Positions 1 through 15,600 of a DNA stretch of 64,000 nt are shown here, in pieces (position 1 is the first letter of the stretch; each line of letters opens with the position of its first letter). The translations under genes and the position numbers were made by a program. The DNA is from Bombus terrestris. Taxonomy: Eukaryota > Arthropoda > Insecta > Hymenoptera > Apidae. The notes beneath the pieces are model-generated. The model saw only the letters and a list, made by a program, of their open reading frames with translations, searched no databases and was not told the origin of the DNA. The DNA is taken from assembly GCF_910591885.1 (NCBI RefSeq), contig NC_063274.1, positions 18,126,164 to 18,190,163 on the forward strand. Reading direction: 5' to 3'.

Positions 1-480
1 GTTATGTAGTATTACGATATAACGTATAACGTTATGTAGTATTACGATATAACGTATAACGTTATGTAGTATTACGATATAACGTATAACGTTATATGCT
101 ATAACGATATAACGTATAACGTTATAAACTATATCGTTATAACGTATAACGTTATATACTATATCGATATAATGTATAACGTTATATACGATAACGATAT
201 AACGTATAACGTTATGTACTATAACGATATAACGTATAACGTTATATACGATAACGATATAACGTATAACGTTAAAAACTATATCGTTATAACGTATAAC
301 GTTATATACTATATGGATATAATGTATAACGTTATATACTATAACGATATAACGTAAAACGTTATATACGATAACGATATAACGTATAACGTTATAAGCT
401 ATATCGTTATAACGTATAACGTGATATGCTATAACGATATAACGTATAACGCTATATACGATAACGATATAACGTATAAC

Positions 481-1110
481 GTTATGTAGTATTACGATAT
501 AACGTATAACGTTATGTAGTATTACGATATAACGTATAACGTTATGTAGTATTACGATATAACGTATAACGTTATGTAGAATTACGATATAACGTATAAC
601 GTTATATGCTATATCCATATAACGTATAACGTTATATACTATAACGATATAACGTATAACGTTATATACTATATCGATATAACGTATAACGTTATAAACT
701 ATACCGTTATAACGTATAACGTTATATACGATAACCATATAACGTATAACGTTATATACGATAACGATATAACGTATAACGTTATGTAGTATTACGATAT
801 AACGTATAACGTTATGTAGTATTACGATATAAGGTATAACGTTATATACGATAACGATATAACGCATAACATTATATACCATAACGATATAACGTAAAAC
901 GTTATATACTATAACGATATAACGTAAAACGTTATATACGATAACGATATAACGTATAACGTTATATACGATAACGATATAACGTATAACGTTATAAACT
1001 ATATCGTTATAACGTATAACGTTATATGCTATATCTATATAACGTATAACGTTATATACGATAACGATATAACGTATAACGTTATGTCGTATTACGATAT
1101 AACGTATAAC
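481..1110. repeat. Recurrent 20-monomer string (copies near 481, 3,181 and 5,671)
   Basis: The order B B B, GTTATGTAGAAT unit, F C D, E with TATACCG, A A B B, A with GCATAACATT, N, C, A A E, F with CTATAT, A, GTTATGTCG is present at 481-1,110 and again at 3,181-3,810 (offset 2,700 bp). A third copy at 5,671-6,210 follows the same order as far as E and then changes to D G H. Rare markers such as GTTATGTAGAAT (571, 3,271, 5,761) tie the three together. Confidence 0.75.
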
Positions 1111-2100
1111 GTTATGTAGTATTACGATATAACGTATAATGTTATATGCTATATCCATATAACGTATAACGTTATATACTATAACGATATAACGTATAAC
1201 GTTATGTACTATAACGATATAACGTATAACGTTATATACGATAACGATATAACGGATAACGTTATATACGATAGCGATATAACGTATAACGTTATATACG
1301 ATAACGATATAACGTATAACGTTATGTACTATAACGATATATCGTATAACGTTATATACGATAACGATATAAAGGATAACGTTATATACGATGGCGATAT
1401 AACGTATAACGTTATATACGATAACGATATACCGTATAACGTTATATACCATAACGATATAACGTAAAACGTTATATACTATAACGATATAACGTATAAC
1501 GTTATATACGATAATGATATAACGTATAACGTTATATACGATAACGATATAACGTATAACGTTATGTACTATAACGATATAACGTATAACGTTATATACT
1601 ATATCGATATAACGTTTAACGTTATATACTATATCGATATAACGTATAACGTTATATACTATATCGATATAACGTATAACGTTATATACTATATCGATAT
1701 AACGTATAACGTTATATACGATAACGATATAACGTATAACGTTATATACGATAGCGATATAACGCATAACGTTATATACCATAACGATATAACGTAAAAC
1801 GTTATATACTATAACGATATAACGTATAACGTTATATACGATAACGATATAACGTATAACGTTATATACGATAACGATATAACGTATAACGTTATAAACT
1901 ATATCGTTATAACGTATAACGTTATATACGATAACGATATAACGTATAACGTTATAAACTATATCGTTATAACGTATAACGTTATCTGCTATATCCATAT
2001 AACGTATAACGTTATATACTATATCGATATAACGTATAACGTTATATGCTATAACGATATAACGTATAACGTTATATACTGTAACGATATAACGTATAAC

Positions 2101-3090
2101 GTTATATACTATAACGATATAACGTATAACGTTATATACGATAACGATATAACGTATAACGTTATGTAGTATTACGATATAACGTATAACGTTATATGCT
2201 ATATCCATATAACGTATAACGTTATATACTATAACGATATAACGTATAACGTTATGTACTATAACGATATAACGTATAACGTTGTATACGATAACGATAT
2301 AACGTATAACGTTATAAACTATATCGTTATAACGTATAACGTTATATACTATATCGATATAATGTATAACGTTATATACGATAACGATATAACGTATAAC
2401 GTTATGTAGTATTACGATATAACGTATAACGTTATATGCTATATCCATATAACGTATAACGTTATATACTATAACGATATAACGTATAACGTTATATACG
2501 ATAACGATATAACGTATAACGTTAAAAACTATATCGTTATAACGTATAACGTTATATACTATATGGATATAATGTATAACGTTATATACTATAACGATAT
2601 AACGTAAAACGTTATATACGATAACGATATAACGTATAACGTTATAAGCTATATCGTTATAACGTATAACGTGATATGCTATAACGATATAACGTATAAC
2701 GCTATATACGATAACGATATAACGTATAACGTTATGTAGTATTACGATATAACGTATAACGTTATGTAGTATTACGATATAACGTATAACGTTATGTAGT
2801 ATTACGATATAACGTATAACGTTATGTAGTATTACGATATAACGTATAACGTTATATGCTATATCCATATAACGTATAACGTTATATACTATAACGATAT
2901 AACGTATAACGTTATGTACTATAACGATATAACGTATAACGTTATATACGATAACGATATAACGGATAACGTTATATACGATAGCGATATAACGTATAAC
3001 GTTATATACGATAACGATATAACGTATAACGTTATGTACTATAACGATATAACGTATAACGTTATATACTATAACGATATAACGTATAAC
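2101..3090. repeat. 33-monomer repeat, copy 1 of 2 (pairs with 4,231-5,220)
   Basis: The unit order C A B F C I J E D A B F C A K L C A O P, then a GCTATATACG unit, four B units, F C I A M A I C, is repeated 2,130 bp (71 monomers) downstream at 4,231-5,220. Differences are point changes, for example GTTATGTACG at 4,261 where copy 1 has class A, and linker GTAAAAC at the end of 5,191-5,220 where copy 1 has GTATAAC. This is a segmental duplication inside X1, and the pair is itself carried over into X2. Confidence 0.8.
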
Positions 3091-4230
3091 GTTATAAACT
3101 ATACCGTTATAACGTATAACGTTATATACGATAACGATATAACGTATAACGTTATATACGATAAAGATATAACGTATAACGTTATGTAGTATTACGATAT
3201 AACGTATAACGTTATGTAGTATTACGATATAACGTATAACGTTATGTAGTATTACGATATAACGTATAACGTTATGTAGAATTACGATATAACGTATAAC
3301 GTTATATGCTATATCCATATAACGTATAACGTTATATACTATAACGATATAACGTATAACGTTATATACTATATCGATATAACGTATAACGTTATAAACT
3401 ATACCGTTATAACGTATAACGTTATATACGATAACGATATAACGTATAACGTTATATACGATAACGATATAACGTATAACGTTATGTAGTATTACGATAT
3501 AACGTATAACGTTATGTAGTATTACGATATAACGTATAACGTTATATACGATAACGATATAACGCATAACATTATATACCATAACGATATAACGTAAAAC
3601 GTAATATACTATAACGATATAACGTAAAACGTTATATACGATAACGATATAACGTATAACGTTATATACGATAACGATATAACGTATAACGTTATAAACT
3701 ATATCGTTATAACGTATAACGTTATATGCTATATCTATATAACGTATAACGTTATATACGATAACGATATAACGTATAACGTTATGTCGTATTACGATAT
3801 AACGTATAATGTTATATGCTATATCCATATAACGTATAACGTTATATACTATAACGATATAACGTATAACGTTATGTACTATAACGATATAACGTATAAC
3901 GTTGTATACGATAACGATATAACGTATAACGTTATAAACTATATCGTTATAACGTATAACGTTATATACTATATCGATATAACGTATAACGTTATATGCT
4001 ATAACGATATAACGTATAACGTTATATACTGTAACGATATAACGTATAACGTTATATACTATAACGATATAACGTATAACGTTATATACGATAACGATAT
4101 AACGTATAACGTTATGTAGTATTACGATATAACGTATAACGTTATGTAGTATTACGATATAACGTATAACGTTATGTAGTATTACGATATAACGTATAAC
4201 GTTATATGCTATATCCATATAACGTATAAC

Positions 4231-5220
4231 GTTATATACTATAACGATATAAGGTATAACGTTATGTACGATAACGATATAACGTATAACGTTATGTAGT
4301 ATTACGATATAACGTATAACGTTATATGCTATATCCATATAACGTATAACGTTATATACTATAACGATATAACGTATAACGTTATGTACTATAACGATAT
4401 AACGTATAACGTTGTATACGATAACGATATAACGTATAACGTTATAAACTATATCGTTATAACGTATAACGTTATATACTATATCGATATAATGTATAAC
4501 GTTATATACGATAACGATATAACGTATAACGTTATGTAGTATTACGATATAACGTATAACGTTATATGCTATATCCATATAACGTATAACGTTATATACT
4601 ATAACGATATAACGTATAACGTTATATACGATAACGATATAACGTATAACGTTAAAAACTATATCGTTATAACGTATAACGTTATATACTATATGGATAT
4701 AATGTATAACGTTATATACTATAACGATATAACGTAAAACGTTATATACGATAACGATATAACGTATAACGTTATAAGCTATATCGTTATAACGTATAAC
4801 GTGATATGCTATAACGATATAACGTATAACGCTATATACGATAACGATATAACGTATAACGTTATGTAGTATTACGATATAACGTATAACGTTATGTAGT
4901 ATTACGATATAACGTATAACGTTATGTAGTATTACGATATAACGTATAACGTTATGTAGTATTACGATATAACGTATAACGTTATATGCTATATCCATAT
5001 AACGTATAACGTTATATACTATAACGATATAACGTATAACGTTATGTACTATAACGATATAACGTATAACGTTATATACGATAACGATATAACGGATAAC
5101 GTTATATACGATAGCGATATAACGTATAACGTTATATACGATAACGATATAACGTATAACGTTATGTACTATAACGATATAACGTATAACGTTATATACT
5201 ATAACGATATAACGTAAAAC
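4231..5220. repeat. 33-monomer repeat, copy 2 of 2 (pairs with 2,101-3,090)
   Basis: This is the downstream partner of 2,101-3,090 at an offset of 2,130 bp, with the same order of monomer classes. The first unit carries a private linker variant GGTATAAC at 4,253-4,260, and this variant reappears in the X2 copy (line 49,081), which shows that the X1/X2 duplication happened after the variant arose. Confidence 0.78.
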
Positions 5221-6510
5221 GTTATATACGATATCGATATAACGTATAACGTTATATACGATAACGATATAACGCATAACGTTATATACCATAACGATAT
5301 AACGTAAAACGTTATATACTATAACGATATAACGTATAACGTTATATACGATAGCGATATAACGTATAACGTTATATACGATAACGATATTCCGTATAAC
5401 GTTATGTACTATAACGATATAACGTATAACGTTATATACTATATCGATATAACGTTTAACGTTATATACTATAGCGATATAACGTATAACGTTATATACG
5501 ATAACGATATAACGTATAACGTTATGTACTATAACGATATAACGTATAACGTTATATACTATAACGATATAACGCATAACGTTATAAACTATACCGTTAT
5601 AACGTATAACGTTATATACGATAACGATATAACGTATAACGTTATATACGATAACGATATAACGTATAACGTTATGTAGTATTACGATATAACGTATAAC
5701 GTTATGTAGTATTACGATATAACGTATAACGTTATGTAGTATTACGATATAACGTATAACGTTATGTAGAATTACGATATAACGTATAACGTTATATGCT
5801 ATATCCATATAACGTATAACGTTATATACTATAACGATATAACGTATAACGTTATATACTATATCGATATAACGTATAACGTTTTAAACTATACCGTTAT
5901 AACGTATAACGTTATATACGATAACGATATAACGTATAACGTTATATACGATAACGATATAACGTATAACGTTATGTAGTATTACGATATAACGTATAAC
6001 GTTATGTAGTATTACGATATAACGTATAACGTTATATACGATAACGATATAACGCATAACATTATATACCATAACGATATAACGTAAAACGTAATATACT
6101 ATAACGATATAACGTAAAACGTTATATACGATAACGATATAACGTATAACGTTATATACGATAACGATATAACGTATAACGTTATAAACTATATCGTTAT
6201 AACGTATAACGTTATATACTATATCGATATAACGTATAACGTTATATGCTATAACGATATAACGTATAACGTTATATACTGTAACGATATAACGTATAAC
6301 GTTATAAACTATATCGTTATAACGTATAACGTTATATACTATATCGATATAACGTATAACGTTATATGCTATAACGATATAACGTATAACGTTATATACT
6401 GTAACGATATAACGTATAACGTTATATACTATAACGATATAACGTATAACATTATATACCATAACGATATAACGTAAAACGTAATATACTATAACGATAT
6501 AACGTAAAAC

Positions 6511-9500
6511 GTTATATACTATAACGATATAACGTATAACGTTATGTAGTATTACGATATAACGTATAACGTTATGTAGTATTACGATATAACGTACAAC
6601 GTTATATACGATAACGATATAACGCATAACGTTATATACTATAACGATATAACGTAAAACGTTATATACTATAACGATATAACGTAAAACGTTATATACG
6701 ATAACGATATAACGTATAACGTTATATACGGTAACGATATAACGTATAACGTTATGTACTATAACGATATAACGTATAACGTTGTATACGATAACGATAT
6801 AACGTATAACGTTATGTACTATAACGATATAACGTATAACGTTATATACGATAACGATATAACGTATAACGTTAAAAACTATATCGTTATAACGTATAAC
6901 GTTATATACTATATGGATATAATGTATAACGTTATATACTATAACGATATAACGTAAAACGTTATATACGATAACGATATAACGTATACGTTATAAGCTA
7001 TATCGTTATAACGTATAACGTGATATGCTATAACGATATAACGTATAACGTTATATACGATAACAATATAACGTATAACGTTATGTAGTATTACGATATA
7101 ACGTATAACGTTATGTAGTATTACGATATAACGTATAACGTTATGTAGTATTACGATATAACGTATAACGTTATATACGATAGCGATATAACGTATAACG
7201 TTATATACTATAACGATATAACGTAAAACGTTATATACGATAACGATATAACGTATAACGTTATGTACTATAACGATATAACGTAAAACGTTATATACGA
7301 TAACGATATAACGTATAACGTTATGTACTATAACGATATAACGTATATCGTTATATACGATAACGATATAACGGATAACGTTATATACGATAGCGATATA
7401 ACGTATAACGTTATATACGATAACGATATAACGTATAACGTTATGTACTATAACGATATAACGTATAACGTTATATACTATAACGATATAACGTAAATCG
7501 TTATATACGATATCGATATAACGTATAACGTTATATACGATAACGATATAACGTATAACGTTAAAAACTATATCGTTATAACGTATAACGATATATACTA
7601 TATCGATATAACGTATAACGTTATAAGCTATATCGTTATAACGTATAACGTGATATGCTATATCGATATAACGTATAACGTTATATACTATAACGATATA
7701 ACGTAAAACGTTATATACTATAACGATATAACGTATAACGTTATGTAGTATTACGATATAACGTATAACGTTATGTAGTATTACGATATAACGTACAACG
7801 TTATATACGATAACGATATAACGTATAACGTTATATACGATAACGATATAACGTATAACGTTATATACGATAACGATATAACGTATAACGTTATATACGA
7901 TAACGATATAACGTATAACGTTATATACGATAGCGATAAAACGTATAACGTTATGTAGTATTACGATATAACGTATAACGTTATGTAGTATTACGATATA
8001 ACGTATAACGTTATATACTATATCGATATAACGTAAAACGTTATATACGATAACGATATAACGTATAACGTTATATACGATAACGATATAACGTATAACG
8101 TTATAAACTATATCGTTATAACGTATAACGTTATATGCTATATCCATATAACGTATAACGTTATATACTATATCGATATAACGTATAACGTTATATGCTA
8201 TAACGATATAACGTATAACGTTATATACTGTAACGATATAACGTATAACGTTATATACTATAACGATATAACGTATAACGTTATATACGATAACGATATA
8301 ACGTATAACGTTATGTAGTATTACGATATAACGTATAACGTTATATGCTATATCCATATAACGTATAACGTTATATACTATAACGATATAACGTATAACG
8401 TTATGTACTATAACCATATAACGTATAACGTTGTATACGATAACGATATAACGTATAACGTTATGTACTATAACGATATAACGTATAACGTTATATACGA
8501 TAACGATATAACGGATAACGTTATATACGATAGCGATATAACGTATAACGTTATATACTATAACGATATAACGTATATCGTTATATACGATAACGATATA
8601 ACGGATAACGTTATATACGATAGCGATATAACGTATAACGTTATATACGATAACGATATAACGTATAACGTTATGTACTATAACGATATAACGTATAACG
8701 TTATATACTATAACGATATAACGTAAAACGTTATATACGATATCGATATAACGTATAACGTTATATACGATAACGATATAACGTATAACGTTAAAAACTA
8801 TATCGTTATAACGTATAACGTTATATACTATATCGATATAACGTATAACGTTATAAGCTATATCGTTATAACGTATAACGTGATATGCTATATCGATATA
8901 ACGTATAACGTTATATACTATAACGATATAACGTAAAACGTTATATACTATAACGATATAACGTATAACGTTATGTAGTATTACGATATAACGTATAACG
9001 TTATGTAGTATTACGATATAACGTACAACGTTATATACGATAACGATATAACGCATAACGTTATATACTATAACGATATAACGTAAAACGTTATATACTA
9101 TAACGATATAACGTAAAACGTTATATACGATAACGATATAACGTATAACGTTATATACGATAACGATATAACGTATAACGTTATATACGATAACGATATA
9201 ACGTATAACGTTATATACGATAGCGATAAAACGTATAACGTTATGTAGTATTACGATATAACGTATAACGTTATATACTATATCGATATAACGTAAAACG
9301 TTGTATACGATAACGATATAACGTATAACGTTATGTACTATAACGATATAACGTATAACGTTATATACGATAACGATATAACGGATAACGTTATATACGA
9401 TAGCGATATAACGTATAACGTTATATACTATAACGATATAACGTAAAACGTTATATACGATAACGATATAACGTATAACGTTATGTAGTATTACGATATA

Positions 9501-9629
9501 ACGTATAACGTTATGTAGTATTACGATATAACGTATAACGTTATGTAGTATTACGATATAACGTATAACGTTATGTAGTATTACGATATAACGTATAACG
9601 TTATATACGATAACGATATAACGTATAAC
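6511..9629. repeat. Mosaic satellite segment between X1 and P1
   Basis: The segment holds only 30-bp monomers but follows neither X1 nor P1 order continuously. It contains short recurring modules: I, A with linker GGATAAC, M (8,460-8,549 and 9,330-9,419), a K-D-O-P string at 7,560-7,680 and 8,790-8,910, and B runs of two to four. Some units carry the unusual GATAAAAC ending (7,937 and 9,227 areas). At the macro-repeat level it lies opposite 51,399-54,008, which is about 0.5 kb shorter and has different content. I see no gene or non-satellite DNA in it. Confidence 0.75.
6984..6989. other. Phase break: linker shortened to 6 bp (GTATAC)
   Basis: The linker between the A unit at 6,961 and the O unit at 6,990 reads GTATAC instead of GTATAAC, a 1-bp deletion. 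Monomer starts move from 1 mod 30 to 0 mod 30 and stay there for the next 30 kb. This is the only single-base indel I found in the window. It also creates the palindrome AACGTATACGTT. Confidence 0.95.
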
Positions 9630-12600
9630 GTTATATACTATAACGATATAACGTATAACGTTATATACTATAACGATATAACGTATAACGTTATATACGA
9701 TAACGATATAACGTATAACGTTATGTCGTATTACGATATAACGTATAATGTTATATGCTGTATCCATATAACGTATAACGTTATATACTATAACGATATA
9801 ACGTATAACGTTATGTACTATAACGATATAACGTATAACGTTGTATACGATAACGATATAACGTATAACGTTATAAACTATATCGTTATAACGTATAACG
9901 TTATATACTATATCGATATAATGTATAACGTTATATACGATAACGATATAACGTATAACGTTATGTACTATAACGATATAACGTATAACGTTATATACGA
10001 TAACGATATAACGTATAACGTTAAAAACTATATCGTTATAACGTATAACGTTATATACTATATGGATATAATGTATAACGTTATATACTATAACGATATA
10101 ACGTAAAACGTTGTATACGATAACGATATAACGTATAACGTTATAAACTATATCGTTATAACGTATAACGTTATATACTATATCGATATAATGTATAACG
10201 TTATATACGATAACGATATAACGTATAACGTTATGTACTATAACGATATAACGTATAACGTTATATACGATAACGATATAACGTATAACGTTAAAAACTA
10301 TATCGTTATAACGTATAACGTTATATACTATATGGATATAATGTATAACGTTATATACTATAACGATATAACGTAAAACGTTATATACGATAACGATATA
10401 ACGTATAACGTTATAAGCTATATCGTTATAACGTATAACGTGATATGCTATAACGATATAACGTATAACGTTATATACGATAACGATATAACGTATAACG
10501 TTATGTAGTATTACGATATAACGTATAACGTTATGTAGTATTACGATATAACGTATAACGTTATGTAGTATTACGATATAACGTATAACGTTATGTAGTA
10601 TTACGATATAACGTATAACGTTATGTACTATAACGATATAACGTATAACGTTATGTACTATAACGATATAACGTATAACGTTATATACGATAACGATATA
10701 ACGGATAACGTTATATACGATAGCGATATAACGTATAACGTTATATACGATAACGATATAACGTATAACGTTATGTACTATAACGATATAACGTATAACG
10801 TTATATACTATAACGATATAACGTAAAACGTTATATACGATATCGATATAACGTATAACGTTATATACTATAACGATATAACGTATAACGTTATGTAGTA
10901 TTACGATATAACGTATAACGTTATGTAGTATTACGATATAACGTATAACGTTATATACGATAACGATATAACGCATAACATTATATACCATAACGATATA
11001 ACGTAAAACGTTATATACTATAACGATATAACGTAAAACGTTATATACGATAACGATATAACGTATAACGTTATGTGCTATATCCATATAACGTATATCG
11101 TTATATACTACATCGATATAACGTATAACGTTATATGCTATAACGATATAACGTATAACGTTGTATACTACATCGATATAACGTATAACGTTATATGCTA
11201 TAACGATATAACGTATAACGTTATATACTGTAACGATATAACGTATAACGTTATATACTATAACGATATAACGTATAACGTTATATACGATAACGATATA
11301 ACGTATAACGTTATGTATTATTACGATACAACGTATAACGTTATATGCTATATCCATATAACGTATAACGTTATATACTATAACGATATAACGTATAACG
11401 TTATGTACTATAACGATATAACGTATAACGTTGTATACGATAACGATATAACGTATAACGTTATAAACTATATCGTTATAACGTATAACGTTATGTACTA
11501 TAACGATATAACGTATAACGTTATATACTATATCGATATAACGTTTAACGTTATATACTATAACGATATAACGTAAAACGTTATATACGATAACGATATA
11601 TCGTATAACATTATGTACTGTAACGATATAACGTAAAACGTTATATACGATAACGATATATCGTATAACATTATGTACTATAACGATATAACGTATAACG
11701 TTATATACGATAACGATATAACGTATAACGTTATAAACTATATCGTTATAACGTATAACGTTATGTAGTATTACGATATAACGTATAACGTTATGTAGTA
11801 TTACGATATAACGTATAACGTTATCTACTATAACGATATACCGTATAACGTTATATACGATAACGATATAACGTATAACGTTATGTAGTATTACGATATA
11901 ACGTATAACGTTATAAACTATATCGTTATAACGTATAACGTTACGTACTATAACGATATAACGTATAACGTTATATACTATATCGATATAACGTTTAACG
12001 TTATATACTATATCGATATAACGTATAACGTTATATACTATAACGATATAACGTATAACGTTATGTAGTATTACGATATAACGTATAACGTTATGTAGTA
12101 TTACGATATAACGTATAACGTTATGTAGTATTACGATATAAGGTATAGCGTTATATACGATAACGATATAACGCATAACATTATATACCATAACGATATA
12201 ACGTAAAACGTTATATACTATAACGATATAACGTAAAACGTTATATACGATAACGATATAACGTATAACGTTATATACGATAACGATATAACGTATAACG
12301 TTATAAACTATATCGTTATAACGTATAACGTTATATGCTATATCCATATAACGTATAACGTTATATACTGTAACGATATAACGTATAACGTTATATACTA
12401 TAACGATATAACGTATAACGTTATATACGATAACGATACAACGTATAACGTTATGTAGTATTACGATATAACGTATAACGTTATGTAGTATTACGATATA
12501 ACGTATAACGTTATGTAGTATTACGATATAACGTATAACGTTATGTAGTATTACGATATAACGTATAACGTTATATACTATATCGATATAACGTTTAACG

Positions 12601-15600
12601 TTATGTAGTATTACGATATAACGTATAACGTTATATACTATATCGATATAACGTTTAACGTTATATACTATATCGATATAACGTATAACGTTATGTAGTA
12701 TTACGATATAACGTATAACGTTATGTAGTATTACGATATAACGTATAACGTTATGTAGTATTACGATATAACGTATAACGTTATATACTATATCGATATA
12801 ACGTTTAACGTTATATACTATATCGATATAACGTATAACGTTATATACGATAACGATATAACGTATAACGTTATGTACTATAACGATATAACGTATAACG
12901 TTATATACGATAACGATATAACGTATAACGTTATGTAGTATTACGATATAACGTATAACGTTATATACGATAACGATATAACGCATAACATTATATACCA
13001 TAACGATATAACGTAAAACGTTATATACTATAACGATATAACGTAAAACGTTATATACGATAACGATATAACGTATAACGTTATATACGATAACGATATA
13101 ACGTATAACGTTATAAACTATATCGTTATAACGTATAACGTTATATGCTATATCCATATAACGTATAACGTTATATACTGTAACGATATAACGTATAACG
13201 TTATATACTATAACGATATAACGTATAACGTTATATACGATAACGATATAACGTATAACGTTATGTAGTATTACGATATAACGTATAACGTTATGTAGTA
13301 TTACGATATAACGTATAACGTTATGTAGTATTACGATATAACGTATAACGTTATGTAGTATTACGATATAACGTATAACGTTATATACTATATCGATATA
13401 ACGTTTAACGTTATATACTATATCGATATAACGTATAACGTTATATACGATAACGATATAACGTATAACGTTATATACTATATCGATATAACGTTTAACG
13501 TTATATACTATATCGATATAACGTATAACGTTATATACGATAACGATATAACGTATAACGTTATGTACTATAACGATATAACGTATAACGTTATATACGA
13601 TAACGATATAACGTATAACGTTATGTAGTATTACGATATAACGTATAACGTTATGTAGTATTACGATATAACGTATAACGTTATATGCTATAACGATATA
13701 ACGTATAACGTTATATACTGTAACGATATAACGTATAACGTTATATACTATAACGATATAACGTATAACGTTATATACGATAACGATATAACGTATAACG
13801 TTATGTAGTATTACGATATAACGTATAACGTTATAAACTATATCGTTATAACGTAGAACGTTATATACTATATCGATATAATGTATAACGTTATATACGA
13901 TAACGATATAACGTATAACGTTATGTACTATAACGATATAACGTATAACGTTATATACGACAACGATATAACGTATAACGTTAAAAACTATATCGTTATA
14001 ACGTATAACGTTATATACTATATGGATATAATGTATAACGTTATATACTATAACGATATAACGTAAAACGTTATATACGATAACGATATAACGTATAACG
14101 TTATAAGCTATATCGTTATAACGTATAACGTGATATGCTATAACGATATAACGTATAACGTTATATACGATAACGATATAACGTATAACGTTATATACTA
14201 TAACGATATAACGTATAACGTTATATTCGATAACGATATAACGTATAACGTTATGTAGTATTACGATATAACGTATAACGTTATATGCTATATCCATATA
14301 ACGTATAACGTTATATACTATAACGATATAACGTATAACGTTATGTACTATAACGATATAACGTATAACGTTATGTACTATAACGATATAACGTATAACA
14401 TTGTATACGATAACGATATAACGTATAACGTTATAAACTATATCGTTAAAACGTATAACGTTATATACTATATCGATATAATGTATAACGTAATGTAGTA
14501 TTACGATATACCGTATAACGTTATGTAGTATTACGATATAACGTATAATGTTATATACTATATCGATATAACGTTTAACGTTATATACTATATCGATATA
14601 ACGTATAACGTTATATACGATAACGATATAACGTATAACGTTATATACGATAACGATATAACGTATAACGTTATATACGATAGCGATATAACGCATAACG
14701 TTATATACTAGAACGATATAACGTAAAACGTTATATACGATTACGATATAACGTATAACGTTATATACGATAACGATATAACGTATAACGTTATAAACTA
14801 TATCGTTATAACGTATAACGTTATATACTATATCGATATAACGTAAAACGTTATAAACTATATCGTTATAACGTATAACGTTATATACTATATCGATATA
14901 ACGCATAACGTTATATACTATAACGATATAACGTATAACGTTATATACTATAACGATATAACGTATAACGTTATGTAGTATTACGATATAACGTATAACG
15001 TTATATACGATAACGATATAACGCATAACGTTATATACCATAACGATATAACGTAAAACGTTATATACTAGAACGATATAACGTAAAACGTTATATACGA
15101 TAACGATATAACGTATAACGTTATATACGATAACGATATAACGTATAACGTTATAAACTATATCGTTATAACGTATAACGTTATATACTATATCGATATA
15201 ACGTAAAACGTTATAAACTATATCGTTATAACGTATAACGTTATATACTATATCGATATAACGCATAACGTTATATACTATAACGATATAACGTATAACG
15301 TTATGTAGTATTACGATATAACGTATAACGTTATGTAGTATTACGATATAACGTATAACGTTATGTAGTATTACGATATAACGTATAACGTTATATACGA
15401 TAACGATATAACGCATAACGTTATATACCATAACGATATAACGTAAAACGTTATATACTATAACGATATAACGTAAAACGTTATATACGATAACGATATA
15501 ACGTATAACGTTATATACGATAACGATATAACGTATAACGTTATATTCGATAACGATATAACGTATAACGTTATAAACTATATCGTTATAACGTATAACG

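Larger units (their letters stand above)
1..6510. repeat. Supra-repeat block X1 (first copy)
   Basis: The order of monomer classes here is repeated at 45,037-51,398. Rare markers shared at matching places include GTTATGTAGAAT (571 and 45,487), GATAACCATAT (721 and 45,637), GTTATGTCG (1,081 and 45,997) and GTAATATACT (6,091 and 50,977). The offset is 45,036 at the start, 44,916 after four units (301-420) that the second copy lacks, and 44,886 after one further extra B unit (1,111-1,140). The match ends at about 6,510, where unit 6,511 (C) faces an A unit at 51,399. No gene is seen in this block; frames in it read only as the decapeptide repeat. Confidence 0.85.

Noticed and set aside
1..30. 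Window starting exactly at a monomer boundary
   Set aside because: The chance is about one in thirty, and the phase changes later; I take it as coincidence rather than a biological edge.
172..11576. Short plus-strand frames of 60-180 codons (IYDNDITYNV type)
   Set aside because: They begin wherever a monomer has ATG and end at the TAG of the next B unit or the TAA of a GTAAAAC linker. They recur at homologous monomers throughout the array and have no independent coding evidence.
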